From assembly GCA_021307315.1 (NCBI GenBank), contig JAJSPD010000020.1:310001-374000 (forward strand): DNA of 64,000 bases, written 5' to 3'. Origin of the DNA: Bisporella sp. PMI_857. Its lineage: Eukaryota; Ascomycota; Leotiomycetes; Helotiales; Helotiaceae. The notes below the pieces were generated by a model that worked only from the letters and a program-made list of their open reading frames with translations, had not been told where the DNA came from and searched no databases. A program made the translations under genes and the position numbers. This document shows positions 24,400 through 35,960 of this stretch, one piece after another (the stretch's first letter is position 1; every line of letters starts with the position of its first letter).

Positions 24400-26694
24400 G
24401 ATCGGATGTGAATCATTTATTTGATTGATTCCTATGCTCTAAGTGTGCTGCAATCCTCTTTGGATGAGCGTCTCGCACTCCCACTTTGTAAAGCTCCAAG
24501 CTTGGGACCAACAGCAACACGTGACGCTTCTCTGTAATAAATGGGATGTTGTCGGGTAGTCTAATATTGGACAATCCAAAATGCAATCTCCCCTTTCAGA
24601 ACAGACGTTCTTATTTGGGTAAACTTAAAGATTTCAATCCTGTTCTAACCATTTATTTACAGTAGACAATCACAGGAATATTTTGGGATGGAGGCCCTGT
24701 GCGCAAGCTCGGTATAAACGGCCCCTTTTGTTCAAGTTTAGGACGGGACATGGAAGAAATTCAGTGATGTAGTCAAACTATATTAATGGGAAATCACTGG
24801 TAGGCAGCCGCAACTTGGGACTTCCGATGCTTCTGACCCATTTGGAGCTTCGAGGAGTTTGAAAATGTCCATTGATCAGGTTGCGGATGCCTTTATCCAA
24901 CGTCATCATATCTCACAACCAGCTGACCGGATACCGCGAATTCAAGGTCAAGAGTGACCTTTGCTACAGAACAGTAGCCAAGAGGTTTGAACTAGGTGGT
25001 AGCCTCGTAGTATATTAAAATTAACGACAGGTATTCGTTAGTTGATTAAAGGCAACAACCTGCGGCTCTCTTATGATTAGATGTGACTTAGTTGATCCTT
25101 CAAGTCCAATTCTAGTACCTCCGAGAATGTTGCAAAACTCTTGCAATAAATGTATCTTCGCACTTTGCACAATTCCAAACATGGATCAATAGCAACTCGT
25201 GACTCTGGTCTGACCGTAAGCGGGTATGTTCTCAGGTACTGGAGATATAGGTAACCATTCCTAGCCACGCACTAAGGATTGACACATTGAGAAACCAAGA
25301 TCTTGCCTCGCCAAGGATAAAAAATCAATCAAGATTGGCCTTTGACTATTCCGAATTATTCGAAGCTATGAACCTTATTCTTATTATGTAGACTACCTTT
25401 CATATATAGAATGGCAGGCCAATTTTGCAGCGGGGACTGGAATCATATTGGCTTAAATGTTCCTCTCAATCCGAGGTGACCATAAAAATTGCGTTCCTGT
25501 TCTGTTTCCTCGAGGAAATTCTTGTATTACTGCTATTTATCTTAATGGAGAAAATTTGAGTTTTCAGTGTGTAATTGCTTGGTGAAGATACTCTTCTGAC
25601 TTCAAAATTTATAAAACTGCCGGTGAACAAACAACTGCCACTCATTGATAAAGTTTAACTACCCTTGTTAGGAACCCTCTTCCATAGGCAAGTCGATATT
25701 TCTCTTCAAATCTTTCTCCGCATTTGCATCAGGTTACGGCTCAATATCAGCTACCTTTAATCGAAATCATTTTTGACTCAGCGCTACCAGCGCAACAACG
25801 CTAGCCGTCGGAATGGACAAAGCGAATGCCATATGGAGCCCTTCCATGTATGATTCATTAATCCCAAGAAGTTCATTCGATGGAAAACTTCTTTGAATCT
25901 CTGAAATACTAGTGCTGAATATCTTCGTAGGATCTATGTTTGTGAAACTCCCGTTTTAACAGCGTTCATTAGAGAAGGCAGGAAGTAAGTATTAATTATC
26001 TAGTATTATTTGTTGGCTCGTTGGTTTTTATTTGAATTGATATTAAGATATAGACTCAGCTTCAGCAACACACATAGACTTCCAAGATGCTTTCCTAACG
26101 GGGGGTCTAGTATAAACAATGAATAACTCCTCTGGATGTATGTCAACTCAAAGATTACTGAGGAATAACTTACTGTGGCTTCTAAGATTTGACACAAAGG
26201 ACGAATCAAGGAAAGAATCTTTGATTATGCTACTATGATCACAGACCTTGAGCAATGGGTATGATAACTGACTAGGTAATTGAAAATTAGTGCAGCTCGA
26301 GATGCGTGCTACAGGATGCTCTATTAATGCTGTAACCTTCGAATGCAGTATGCACAAAATAGGTAGATCTCAAGTCGTATCAGCAGGGGTCAGATTGTTG
26401 GAGTGGCACCGCCTCATCGCCCCATTTGACGCACAAGCCTGCAATTTTACACTTGCAGCAAATACGGAGCAGATGCGCTAATTTGCGCACAATACACGCC
26501 AATGCTCAGAATAAGCTGAAAAGCAACAGGTGGGGACTGCTAATAGCTTACTGTTGCTGGATTTTGAAGGATAGATCAACTTTTGTTCATCACTTTGAAT
26601 TGATTTTGATATCTGAGCTACTACGGCAGCATACTTTCACCGTGCTATCAAAGTACTGCTCGATGCCCTACATACAAGGACGTCATAATATACA
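24400..26694. other. Gene-poor region with a decayed partial duplication
   Basis: About 2.3 kb without an intact gene. It contains a diverged copy of the esterase start region (listed separately). The remainder is AT-rich with no supported reading frame, RNA gene or repeat. Confidence 0.5.
24976..25215 (-). pseudogene. Decayed duplicate of esterase 5' end and promoter
   Basis: This segment aligns by eye with 24299-24535, the start and upstream region of the esterase. Shared blocks include CCAAGAGG, GACAGGTATTCGTT, the antisense start codon context (CATGATCGGATGTGA against TATGATTAGATGTGA) and AGCAAC(A)CGTGAC. Many differences are C-to-T or G-to-A (for example GGCTTGGAC to GGTTTGAAC), as expected from RIP acting on a duplication. 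No open frame remains. Confidence 0.65.
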
Positions 26695-27477
26695 ATGGAT
26701 ATGTCGACTATGCGTAATGCAACTGCGATGGCACCACCAGCCAATATCGAGAGTGGGAAAATATCTTCTATGGCTATGTCTATTGGGGACAATAGCTGCA
26801 AACTATCAGTAAGCCTCATCATCAGAGAAAGCGCCAAAGATCTGGCCAAATTACTATACGTTAACATGTGCAAGATGTTATTGAACTGGTATACGACGGA
26901 TGCGTGCTTTCTCACCTCAACCTTCCACATTCGTTCATCCTTTGGCTTCTTTGCAGCTTGTCTAGGCGCTTTCCTTCTCGTCATGTCGCTGGAGTTTATC
27001 CGACGCATACAGCGACGTTTCGACAGATATCTTCGTTCCAGGAACGAATACCTCCTTCGCAAGGGGCAGTACTCGGTTGCCGACGATATAGAGGAGGAGC
27101 TGCTTGGCAAAGACGGCGGCGAAGGTTCTTTTGGAACAAGATAGAAGTTGAAGATAAACTTGGCAGTAGTTCTAGAGCAACTCACCAGAGGACTGATCCA
27201 TACTGCTCAATTCGCAGTGAGCTACTGTATAATGCTTCTTTTCATGTACAGTAACGGTGAGTATTTGATCCAGAAGCTAAAGGTCGCCCTGTTAAAGCTT
27301 GCTACAGGTTATATTATAACTTCGATACTCATTGGCTCGCTCGTTGGCTTTAGTATGTTCACTCGAGATACCTTAATCAAACAGACCGATGTGTAAGTCG
27401 TGTCTTAATATGCTTGGACCGAGAGATCCTGACTCGCTTTTAGCATTGGTGACAACAGAGAAAAGGATTGCTGCTAG
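26695..27477 (+). CDS. Ctr-family copper transporter
   Basis: Proposed exons 26695-26808, 26875-27124, 27167-27256, 27308-27392 and 27444-27477, giving 190 residues. The Met-rich N-terminus (M-D-M-S-T-M) leads into C-K-L-S-M-L-L-N-W-Y-T after removal of a 66-nt in-frame intron; this is the first Ctr membrane segment. Later segments include L-I-H-T-A-Q-F-A-V-S-Y and M-L-L-F-M-Y-S-N-G-Y, with a G-x-x-x-G helix (I-G-S-L-V-G-F). The last exon ends in Cys-Cys, as in Ctr3-type transporters, which import Cu(I). A TAG at 27142-27144 would stop translation unless the 42-nt segment 27125-27166 is spliced. That intron is in phase, but its donor GTTCTT is poor. If it is not used, the gene is a pseudogene. 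Ferric reductases in the window could supply reduced copper. Confidence 0.78.
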
Positions 27478-27914
27478 TTGAGGTTTAAGTATCCAAGGTT
27501 GATAGAAGATAAAGAATATGTCTTTCTAGAATTTGATTCATCTGTTCACCTGATATTCGAGTATATATTTATGCGCAACCAAGAAGTATTCCTTAATTAA
27601 TACTCAGGTATGCGTTTTAGATCGCAAATTAATAGCTTGGCTCAGCTGTAGACTCACCAATATACATTTGCACACCATACATATATAATATATATCCCAA
27701 CACCCCCAATAACCTATAAGAATCACGAATCTTATAGCCTGGATTGGTGTTACGTATTGCAATCTATACTCACTGCAACGTTCGTTTTACTCAAAATCGC
27801 TTCACCACTACGTACAAAGTTTATGCAAAAGCCTGGGTGTCCGCTATGCTATAGTATAATTGTCCAAATTTTGATTAAAGCTCGGAACCCAATCCTCTAA
27901 ACGCCACCATAGCC
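27478..27914. other. Convergent 3' region
   Basis: AT-rich sequence between the copper transporter and the membrane protein on the opposite strand. A TATATA run lies at about 27681-27693. No gene is supported. Confidence 0.5.
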
Positions 27915-29294
27915 CTACACTCTTGAAGTTTGAGGTGCCATAGGCTGCAATTCGAATGAATCATCTGTTAGCCGTTCGTGACTATTACTATAATCGCCAC
28001 CTAAATATTTAAAAAGCGACTTGGTTTTTATGATTTCCCATAGGCCATTTGAAAATGTGAAGCAACCGGCACCAAGAGCAGCGAGAGGAGCCAACTGTCC
28101 AATCCCCTCTAATCCACGCTCGGGATTTCCTTTCTCTTTGTTTAGCCAATCGTTGGTGTCAATCCAGTTGCGCAAATTGACAATAGTGATCCAGTTCCAA
28201 ATAATAAACCCCAGGCATAAACCCCACATAATGCCCTTTATGAAGGAACTGAGAAAGAATCGGACTTTCGCAGTAGCATTTTGATCCTCCGTATGATTGG
28301 GAAACAATGCTGCATCAGCAGCCTTGACATGCCGCTGAGTGTATTTCCAAAAGCCGATGACGAGTGGGATAAAGACTAGCAAAACGAGCATCCCAGCAAT
28401 GACATAGATCTGGTGTATGATATCACGCCGATGGCCAGTATTGGTAAGATGTTGTCTTTGTTCATCCGTTAAGTTAGAGACAGGATCGATTGATGAGTCC
28501 AGGAGACAGTAGGCAGGCAGGATAAGGAAACTGTCTTTTTGGCCATTCCCCGGAGTATTTGCCTGAAGTTCGTTTTCTTTGACGGGCTTTGATTCAATCA
28601 AACCCAGACTTAGAAGCATAACAATTTCACAGAAAATCATTATAGCAAGGCGAGCCAATGAAGACAGGAAAGACTTGAACGGGCTGCGGACTAGAACGAA
28701 AGCCAGAACAGAGGTTAACATTCCCACTAAAACCATATGATAGGCAATGATATAGTGGTAGAGGGATATGCTGCACTGCGCGGTAGAATAATAGGCTGCC
28801 CCAAAAGCAAGTATAAGGAGGAGTTGGGTGTCGGCCGAGGAGAGTATTACATCGTCAACTACAACGTGGAAAGTATTAGACCATTCCATAGCAGTGAGGT
28901 AACGGTTCGGTTTCCTAGGTGGTCGTATTAATACCATCGAGGCATAGTTGGGGACTGGGTATTTCTATACTTTCTTATAGCAGAATGTAAAAATGAAAGA
29001 CCGCGCACAATGGCTAGAAAGACACCCATCGCAGAAACAAAGATGCTAAGAACCATAAATGCCCGGAAGACCTTGGCAAGAAAGAGCCTAATTAGAAATG
29101 ATTTCAAACTGGATAAAGACCGATATACTTACCCCGACGCCAGCAATGTCAGGGTTTCCCTCGAATTCCCCTTTACGGATACCACCGAAGCTCAACACAT
29201 TACCCGTCGACAAATTGAACTCGATAATGCAATTGTTGGCATTTATAGGAATCTTAGCCTTGTTGCATTCCTCAATGATTGAGTAGGCATGCAT
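27915..29294 (-). CDS. Unrecognised multi-pass membrane protein
   Basis: Three exons on the minus strand: 29294-29133, 29071-28971 and 28914-27915, giving 420 residues. I do not recognise a named family, though the layout resembles uncharacterised fungal membrane proteins. A polar N-terminus (about 1-50) with three cysteines (counting the E-E-C and N-N-C positions) is followed by six or seven hydrophobic helices. A loop with possible N-glycosylation sites (N-L-T, N-H-T, N-A-T) separates helix groups. The tail is polar and rich in Ser and Asp. The second intron (branch TTAAT, acceptor CACCTAG) removes an apparent start at 28937. No function is proposed. It lies between a copper transporter and ferric reductase sequences. 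Confidence 0.75.
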
Positions 29295-31671
29295 AGTGAA
29301 TAAAATCTGTAATTTTAAGTTCGTGGTGACGGGATATTAGATTGCTTCACGGCTTCCGTCCTGCTGCGCTAACTCTCGAGATAATATATTACATATCTTC
29401 CACTAGATTGAAACATCTAGCTGAGAGTGCCTAACCGCCAGGCCATAAGAAATGCGGGATATATGCATTCAAAGTGAACCAAGAATGAAAGCGGAAACTC
29501 TTGGGTATAGGTGGCATTTCAAATGGTTCCATAATTGCTAATTATTTATTTGTTTGTTTCAATTGCTTAGACTTCTCTTACTAAAATGGGCGATGATGGG
29601 AAGTTGTGTTACCGAGCTGATACAATGCAAAACGCAACTTGAATAGGGCTACTTGGCACTCTCAATCATGCCAGAAGCTGAGCGGTGGCCTTGCGTTGTG
29701 AAGCTTCGAAATAGGTCTTTTGGCATGGGATTTCGAAGATCCCGCGACTTGGCGCCTACAAAGCAAGCCAGCCACGGCGCCAGTTTCGCAAAAGCAAATT
29801 CTAGCTTTTATTTTCAAGGGCTCTATAGCTAGCCGCCGAGCGCAGGGATTTCAGTCATTGGAAGTTCCCATGGCTGTTTTAGAAGTGGCCACGGCCATGA
29901 CTGACTTAAATAGACGCGAAATTGGCTGTCTTGAGGTACTAAAAAAGGTTGCACGGGTGAATTAGTGTACATATAATGAAGAAATCTTGAAACTTTATTA
30001 GGGCAATTTCTATAAGATGATACCATGTAAATACGGCTATTGAGTAGCTATGTGACAAGATGGAGCCGACTATTATTAGTAAATCCTTTGCAAATATATG
30101 GTAATATAAAAAGTTACGATAACAATTTGGTTGGCATAATTTCCAGAGCGCTCTCAAATTAGGACCCTTTGAGAGCAAATAGAAGATGGAGTTGGTAGAA
30201 GAAGGAGATTCTTGAGAATTTGTTGAGAAGCTGCCACGCCGACTTACAGACATGAAGTGAAAAGAAGGCTGCTACTTGTTACTGGTGATATGTGATTACT
30301 TGTGCAAAAGTCGCCGAACTTGGTAAGGTTAGGCTCTCAGGTTGTTACATCTTGAGCCCTTAGGCACACAACCTCTCGCCATATTTAGCTAGTTCTTGCC
30401 TCATTGTTGTCTGACTTCTCCAACCGACTTACAACCCTTTAGTTAGCCATATAATTCAAGCTTGTTTTGTTACTGCCCTCGAATGACCCAAACTACCAGA
30501 CGTGCATAAAATGACAGGGACAAATAATTCCGTCTCACTCGTAAGATTCACAGCCGACAGTGAGCGGGTAACACCACAAGCTTGCCTCCTGCTTGCTGTA
30601 AACATCGACAGCTCATGTCCTGAATAAGCTGGCGCGAGATACCAAAGTTTAGAGAGCACATATACATTACTTCCTAGTACTTCGATATCTCCGGATATAT
30701 GAGATAGTCTACTTATGAAGCCACGGATTATCCGTAATCAATTTTAATGTTAGCTCCAGCATTAAGCAACATTTGCGCAATTTTTTGATGTCCTCTCAAT
30801 GAAGCAGTCTACAATGCATTGCCGTAATCTCCGCTTTGAGCATTAATGTGTACCTCAAGGGTAAGCTGGTGTGGGTATTAAAGTCGCGTGTAACGCGCTG
30901 GCCGATAAGACGAAAATCGTGCTGAGAAATCCGGCCGATAGAGTGATTATTATTGGAGAACGGCGTTGTTGAATGTGGGCTAAGGCAGGTTGCGTGATGA
31001 TGCTAGAACTAAGTAGTGGGATTATGGAGAAGCGGAAAGTCGGTTTGCGAGTTTGAAAGGTTGACTCAATCTCATGGTAAAGAATGATAGATTGAATGCC
31101 CTTTGCCCACATAAGAATGCCCACATAAGGATTGTAAGATGGGCAATAACTAAGTTCTCATACAAAATAACCTGTCCCAGCCACGTCTACGGAATTGAAT
31201 TCTTTTTATTATTTACTCGAATTGATAGTTATGCTATGACCGAAGCCTTCACTTGGGCGTGCGGTCAGGATATTTATCTGTAAATGGCATATTCAACTAT
31301 TCCCACCCCCTGAAGATCCAAAAAGCTGTATTAATGCCAGTTGGCGCATTGGGAAGACTGATTTGCGCGAATTTGAGCATGTTTATAGAGTTCTAGCCAT
31401 CGGATATAAATATCACCAAGCTCAATGTCAAGTGCCCGGCTGGAATGGTCTGGCCGGGTGGACCAATGAATAGGTTTCACTCGGGATGTGTGTACTTCTG
31501 AACATGCCTTCATACCAGTCCTAGAATAGACCATTATCACGGCACTTGGTGTCTGACTTTTAGCCATGGGCCGTCTGCCAATACATCGAACAGGCATTCA
31601 TCGCTATATAACAACCTCCCCCCTCTGTAGTTCTTTCGTTCATTACTACATATGTGATTGAACGATCATAA
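29295..31671. other. Gene-poor region with ankyrin remnant
   Basis: About 2.4 kb in which the only recognisable coding trace is one ankyrin repeat on the minus strand (listed separately). The remainder shows no supported gene. The last 100 bp hold a TATA-like TATATAA upstream of the ferric reductase pseudogene. Confidence 0.5.
30727..30855 (-). pseudogene. Ankyrin-repeat remnant
   Basis: The minus-strand translation gives one near-perfect ankyrin unit: Y-G-N-A-L, a TAG where Q is expected, then T-A-S-L-R-G-H and I-A-Q-M-L-L-N-A-G-A-N. The TAG for CAG change is a C-to-T transition. This style of repeat is common in fungal NACHT/STAND and HET-linked proteins. No adjacent repeats are readable. 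Confidence 0.7.
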
Positions 31672-33035
31672 ATGAAGTTTCTGGTTTTGCTTGTTGTTGC
31701 CAGCCGGATAAACCAGGCCGCTACCGCTGGTAAATATTTCTACGGTCGTATTTCTCATAGAACTATTGGGGTAGGTGCGCAGATATATGAGCTCATCACC
31801 TGCGCATACGCATGCCACTCAATCATTGCGGGATACGAGCCTGACTGCGATGGCCACTCTATGCATATGGATCATGGCCATGGTAGCATGATGAGGGCCT
31901 CGCCAGTGTGTTACCCGACGAACCACCCATTTCTTACAACCTTAGCCTGGTGTATTAAACCTCACTGCACTAACTCTGATGTCCAGGTGCCAGATTTGAA
32001 GAAATACTGGGAGATGAACGTTGTTGACCGACAGGAGGTTCAACCTTCCCAAAATACTCATATCAAATAGCCCCGAGCCTCATCAAGATGCCGCCAACCA
32101 CCGTTGCCAACTCCAGTTATGTGCTTAATTTCACCTCTTTTGTTAGTGAGCATATGTGCCACATGAATTACGGCGCTCTTCACGGAATCGAAATAAACAT
32201 TGCGCTTGACAATCAATATGCGTAAGTTTGCCTCTCACCTTGCGCTTAGCCCGAAAGTGAGCCTGCTGATCTAACACTCTTAGGCTTGTGGCACTTCTCT
32301 TGTGCTCCTTGATGCTGATAGTGCTATATCTGTTACGTTTCTTGCCTCTGCCTCAAAGCTTGGTCTACAACTTCTATGCATATGTGATTGATCCACCCGT
32401 ATTTGGGTCTCGTCATGCAGTCCCGGTCTTGTTCCGGTTTGGTATTGCCCCTCCATGAGGACAAGATTTATTTATCCTTTATATATGTATCACAAATATC
32501 GTCCTTTCTGCTATGAATTATCGGATAATATGGCCTAACCTGTGGTTCCTGACGATATCGCAAGAGGTACAAGATTGGATCACCAATCGAACTGGTATGT
32601 TAAGCTTTGCCTACTTCGCCTTAGTAATTCTCTTCTCTAGGTCAGTAGCAAGAGCTCATTATTTTGATGCGGTGCTCGATCATCAGCAAGAGCACTACCA
32701 GAATTAAAATCAATACTCATTTGGATAGTCACAGAATGTACCTTGCTCTTTGGAGCAATATAATGAAACTAAATGTGATGGTATAATTGTAGCAATGCCC
32801 TTCTTCGCGTAACTAATTGGTCGCGCTCCGCATTTTTCTTACTTCATCGATGGATTGCCGTCATTTGTGGTTACAGGCATGTCCTATTCAGTCTTGTATT
32901 TGAATACCAACGTCACAAATGGCATATTGATCGCTGAAAGTGCCTATCCATATTGGTGTTGGGGACGTGTACTCTAGTGCTAATTTTATCTGCTACTCTC
33001 CTCTCTATCCGCCAGAAAGCATATGAGGTCTTTTG
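31672..33035 (+). pseudogene. Ferric reductase pseudogene, truncated
   Basis: An open first part (31672-32070) has a signal-like start, C-A-Y-A-C, a His/Met-rich stretch (H-S-M-H-M-D-H-G-H-G), C-Y-P-T and L-A-W-C, the extracellular cysteine pattern of fungal Fre proteins. Further blocks in changing frames give L-L-R-F-L-P-L-P, I-D-P-P-V-F-G-S-R, R-F-G-I-A-P-P followed by TGA where CGA is expected, V-L-S-A, N-R-T-G-M-L-S-F and T-N-W-S-R-S with L-H-R-W-I-A. After about 33035 the match is lost, so the FAD and NADPH domains are missing. A probable intron at about 32222-32283 is still recognisable. The intact gene on the other strand (33516-35960) is a likely paralogue. Confidence 0.82.
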
Positions 33036-33515
33036 GTGTCCTACATTGTCCGGGCCTTGCTCGCTATCACGGTCCATCCACGCCCTTTCAAACCACGCTC
33101 AAACCTGCCTAGAGTTTGTTATCCCAAGGTATGTTATAAAGAGCCGCAATATTAGAAAGGACACCAATGCAAATATTAAACAGAGCATTTTCTGTCTTTT
33201 CAAGATATGCTTAAATGGGATGTGGCGATTCTTGTGAGCTAATTATGCCCCTGTTGAGGCAAATGAAGAGTGTAAGAGAAGAAAAATGCTAGAGATCATA
33301 CAAAAGAAAGCATTAAAATTCTAGTTCTCTCTAATTCTATCTATGGATATGACAATATCTTGGAAACCATTTCTAGCTACTAGCTTCCCCGCTATATGAT
33401 AAAATTTTCTATGCTTTCTCAATTAGTTCTATCAGGCACAGTAATCTTCTGAGACACACGCATTTTGCCTCATCTTAATTCTACTTTAGCCTGTATCCTC
33501 ACTGCGGAATGTCCA
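33036..33515. other. Spacer between pseudogene and intact ferric reductase
   Basis: AT-rich sequence. Short open stretches here do not match ferric reductase sequence. It includes the 3' untranslated region of the minus-strand gene. Confidence 0.45.
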
Positions 33516-35960
33516 TTACCAGTGGAAGGACTCCTCGACTAGTCTCACAATACCATCCTTTCGCCGTTTATTGGCTTCTACAACTGCCTTTTTGACAGTG
33601 TTAACCATACCCGCAGGTCCGCAAACGACAACTGTAACGTCTTTTACTGCTCTGCTTCCCAGGGTGGTTCCTGCGCTTTGGTGACTAACTTCTTGTCGAA
33701 CAACCTCATCCAGTTCCCAGCGGCTGCCAATTTTAATATGAATAATAATACCATGGTCCCGCATATCTCCCGCCAACTCTTCTAACCCACATGTGTGTAC
33801 CAGGCCAGGTGTTCTTGTGCCAAAATATAGTGCGGTTCGAAATCCTAGGGAGCCTCCTCCCGCGCGGGCACGTATCAAAGGAAGGATAGCCGAAATGCCT
33901 ACGCCGCCGGCGATACAGACGAGATTCGGAGTCGCCGTGGTCAATATGGAGAAATTTCGTGAGATGTGTGTTGAGTACTTCTCGACTAGGACTCGGAGCT
34001 TGCGTGAGGTGGTGAACAGGTGACCTGTCGCTCCTTGTTCGCGGCGGATGAGAAATGATAGACCGTTGGTGACGCTCTGACTATTTCTAAAATTGTCATC
34101 TCTTTCGGAATCTGCAAGCATGACTGTCGCTGACGAGGGAATCGGCGTTATTGGAGTCATAGGTATTGGTTCTCTGATTGCGTCGTAGTCGTCTTTACCA
34201 TATGTTAAACGCTGTTCATCACACTTCAAATAACGCCTTTCATGGGGCTGATCCAGTTTGAATTCGCTATCGGATTCAATATCGGAGTCTGAGTCTGACC
34301 CAACTAGTTCAAACACAGCATCGCCGTGATAGATCTCTTTCTGGCCAACGTCGTTTCGAGACTCGATGACCGATGCCATGATAGAGAAAGGATGGTTTTC
34401 CCAAGCCCGCCAACCATAGGTTGGAAAATAGAGATATGCCATGCCAGTTCCTTCAACGTCCTCAATGTTGGCAACAAAATATTCCTCATCAACCTCTAAA
34501 ACCTGTGCCGTTCTTCGCAAGCCGTTCGCCGCTATCTTTGACCCACGATATAGTCGCTCAATCCCCCAGATTATTCCCGCAAAGTACACCCAGTTCTCAT
34601 AACCCCAGTGGTGCTCAAACTTAAAATATATGTGGTAAAAGGATGTACACAGAACAACAAACGTGAGGACAATGTGCGTATCCACGAAAAACTCATACCA
34701 GCGCTTGCGTACGAAAGGGAATGACGCCGGCACCATGATGCAAATAGTTACGGTTCCTACAACGCCAACAACCCAGTACGACTGCGTGAACTTATGCACC
34801 AGAACGTGTAGGTGCAGCACAAAATATATCACTGAATGTAGCACTACTTGCGCAACGCAGATGTACGCAATCCAACGATGCATCAGTATAGAGGTGGTAT
34901 GAGACCAGTCAGCAAATCGGGTAAAGGGATTGTTGCGACTCGCATAGAGCACTATAGCAGGCAGATTCGCAAGTGCAAGAACACCCAAGCGATTAGCAAC
35001 AAGATCTGCGATCTGCTCGGAACTGGAGTCATAGATGACGCTGGGCATATGTATTCTGTACCCAAGCAAGGAAAATAGGAGGTTGAGAAGGAAAACCAGT
35101 AGGACGAGCAAAGCCTGACCGCGGGTAGGAGGGGAGGTTTCGCCAAGAAGTCGAAGGACAACGTGATTCTTGCTGATGATGGTTGGATATATGAGATGGG
35201 CGAGGAGAAGCCGTTCGAGACTAGTTGAGATGGCAGAAGCGAGGAAGCAGAGGAAAGTGAGGACGATAGGAAGCCCGGTCATGGATGCAAAGAGAAGGAG
35301 CGAATAGGTCGAATGGCTTTTCTCAGCCCAAGCAAAATCCCGCAACGAGATTTCAGCCACGGACCATTCATTGACGTCGACCTCACTCAATTCTCCTAGC
35401 GGACCACCCGTCTTGATCGCTAATTGCGGCCCATCACCGCATAATCTTAGTGCCTTTGAAAATGGATACTTGGGCTTGAAGTCTTCTTCCCCCACAGCTG
35501 CATACGCCCAGAATTGCTCCACTTTCCAGTCTTCTTCTTTACCCCGCATTTCTTGGACATTGTCTTCGTGGCGGTAGCTATGGTTGCTAGTTTCAGCATT
35601 GGCAGCAAGGCACCGTTGGTTCAAACACCAAGCTAGCGACAGTATATAGGCATCATCGCCCGCAAAACAGTCAGGACTGGTGTCAAAACCTAGGCCGCTG
35701 CCACCATGCCATCGATCTGCCACAGGTGGCGTTGAGCAACTGAGCGGGCTCTGTTTTAAGATGCGCTGACAGGCGTGAGCGCATGGAGGTTGGTACATTT
35801 CAATCCCATAACCGATGAGGCCGCGTTGCTGCCATTTTGAAGATGCAGTATGCGCGAGCGACAGGTGTGGAAGAGAAGTAAAGTAGAGGAGAAGTGACAA
35901 TAGAGGAATACATCGGAGGTGGACAGTAGCCACTGAATGGGGCAAGCGGTACCAACCCAT
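33516..35960 (-). CDS. Ferric/cupric reductase, Fre family
   Basis: Intronless minus-strand gene of 814 residues, with ATG at 35960 (an upstream in-frame TTG at 35966 is not used). An N-terminal signal-like helix is followed by an extracellular domain with C-A-H-A-C and L-A-W-C cysteines. The membrane part has several helices, including H-R-W-I-A-Y and D-T-H-I-V-L-T with the paired histidines that hold two haems. A cytosolic FAD site is marked by H-P-F-S-I-M-A. An acidic Ser/Asp insertion (about 555-640) separates it from the NADPH site (G-G-V-G-I-S-A) and C-G-P-A-G-M. The protein ends in E-E-S-F-H-W, a usual Fre terminus. It moves electrons from NADPH to extracellular Fe(III) or Cu(II) for high-affinity uptake. 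The length is somewhat above the family norm because of the acidic insert. Confidence 0.92.
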   Translation of the reverse strand: MGWYRLPHSVATVHLRCIPLLSLLLYFTSLPHLSLAHTASSKWQQRGLIGYGIEMYQPPCAHACQRILKQSPLSCSTPPVADRWHGGSGLGFDTSPDCFAGDDAYILSLAWCLNQRCLAANAETSNHSYRHEDNVQEMRGKEEDWKVEQFWAYAAVGEEDFKPKYPFSKALRLCGDGPQLAIKTGGPLGELSEVDVNEWSVAEISLRDFAWAEKSHSTYSLLLFASMTGLPIVLTFLCFLASAISTSLERLLLAHLIYPTIISKNHVVLRLLGETSPPTRGQALLVLLVFLLNLLFSLLGYRIHMPSVIYDSSSEQIADLVANRLGVLALANLPAIVLYASRNNPFTRFADWSHTTSILMHRWIAYICVAQVVLHSVIYFVLHLHVLVHKFTQSYWVVGVVGTVTICIMVPASFPFVRKRWYEFFVDTHIVLTFVVLCTSFYHIYFKFEHHWGYENWVYFAGIIWGIERLYRGSKIAANGLRRTAQVLEVDEEYFVANIEDVEGTGMAYLYFPTYGWRAWENHPFSIMASVIESRNDVGQKEIYHGDAVFELVGSDSDSDIESDSEFKLDQPHERRYLKCDEQRLTYGKDDYDAIREPIPMTPITPIPSSATVMLADSERDDNFRNSQSVTNGLSFLIRREQGATGHLFTTSRKLRVLVEKYSTHISRNFSILTTATPNLVCIAGGVGISAILPLIRARAGGGSLGFRTALYFGTRTPGLVHTCGLEELAGDMRDHGIIIHIKIGSRWELDEVVRQEVSHQSAGTTLGSRAVKDVTVVVCGPAGMVNTVKKAVVEANKRRKDGIVRLVEESFHW

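Noticed and set aside
29720..29965. Plus-strand 81-residue frame
   Set aside because: No domain, no splice context and surrounding DNA is non-coding in character.
31331..31597. Minus-strand 88-residue frame before the ferric reductase pseudogene
   Set aside because: No recognisable domain; it overlaps the likely promoter of the pseudogene.
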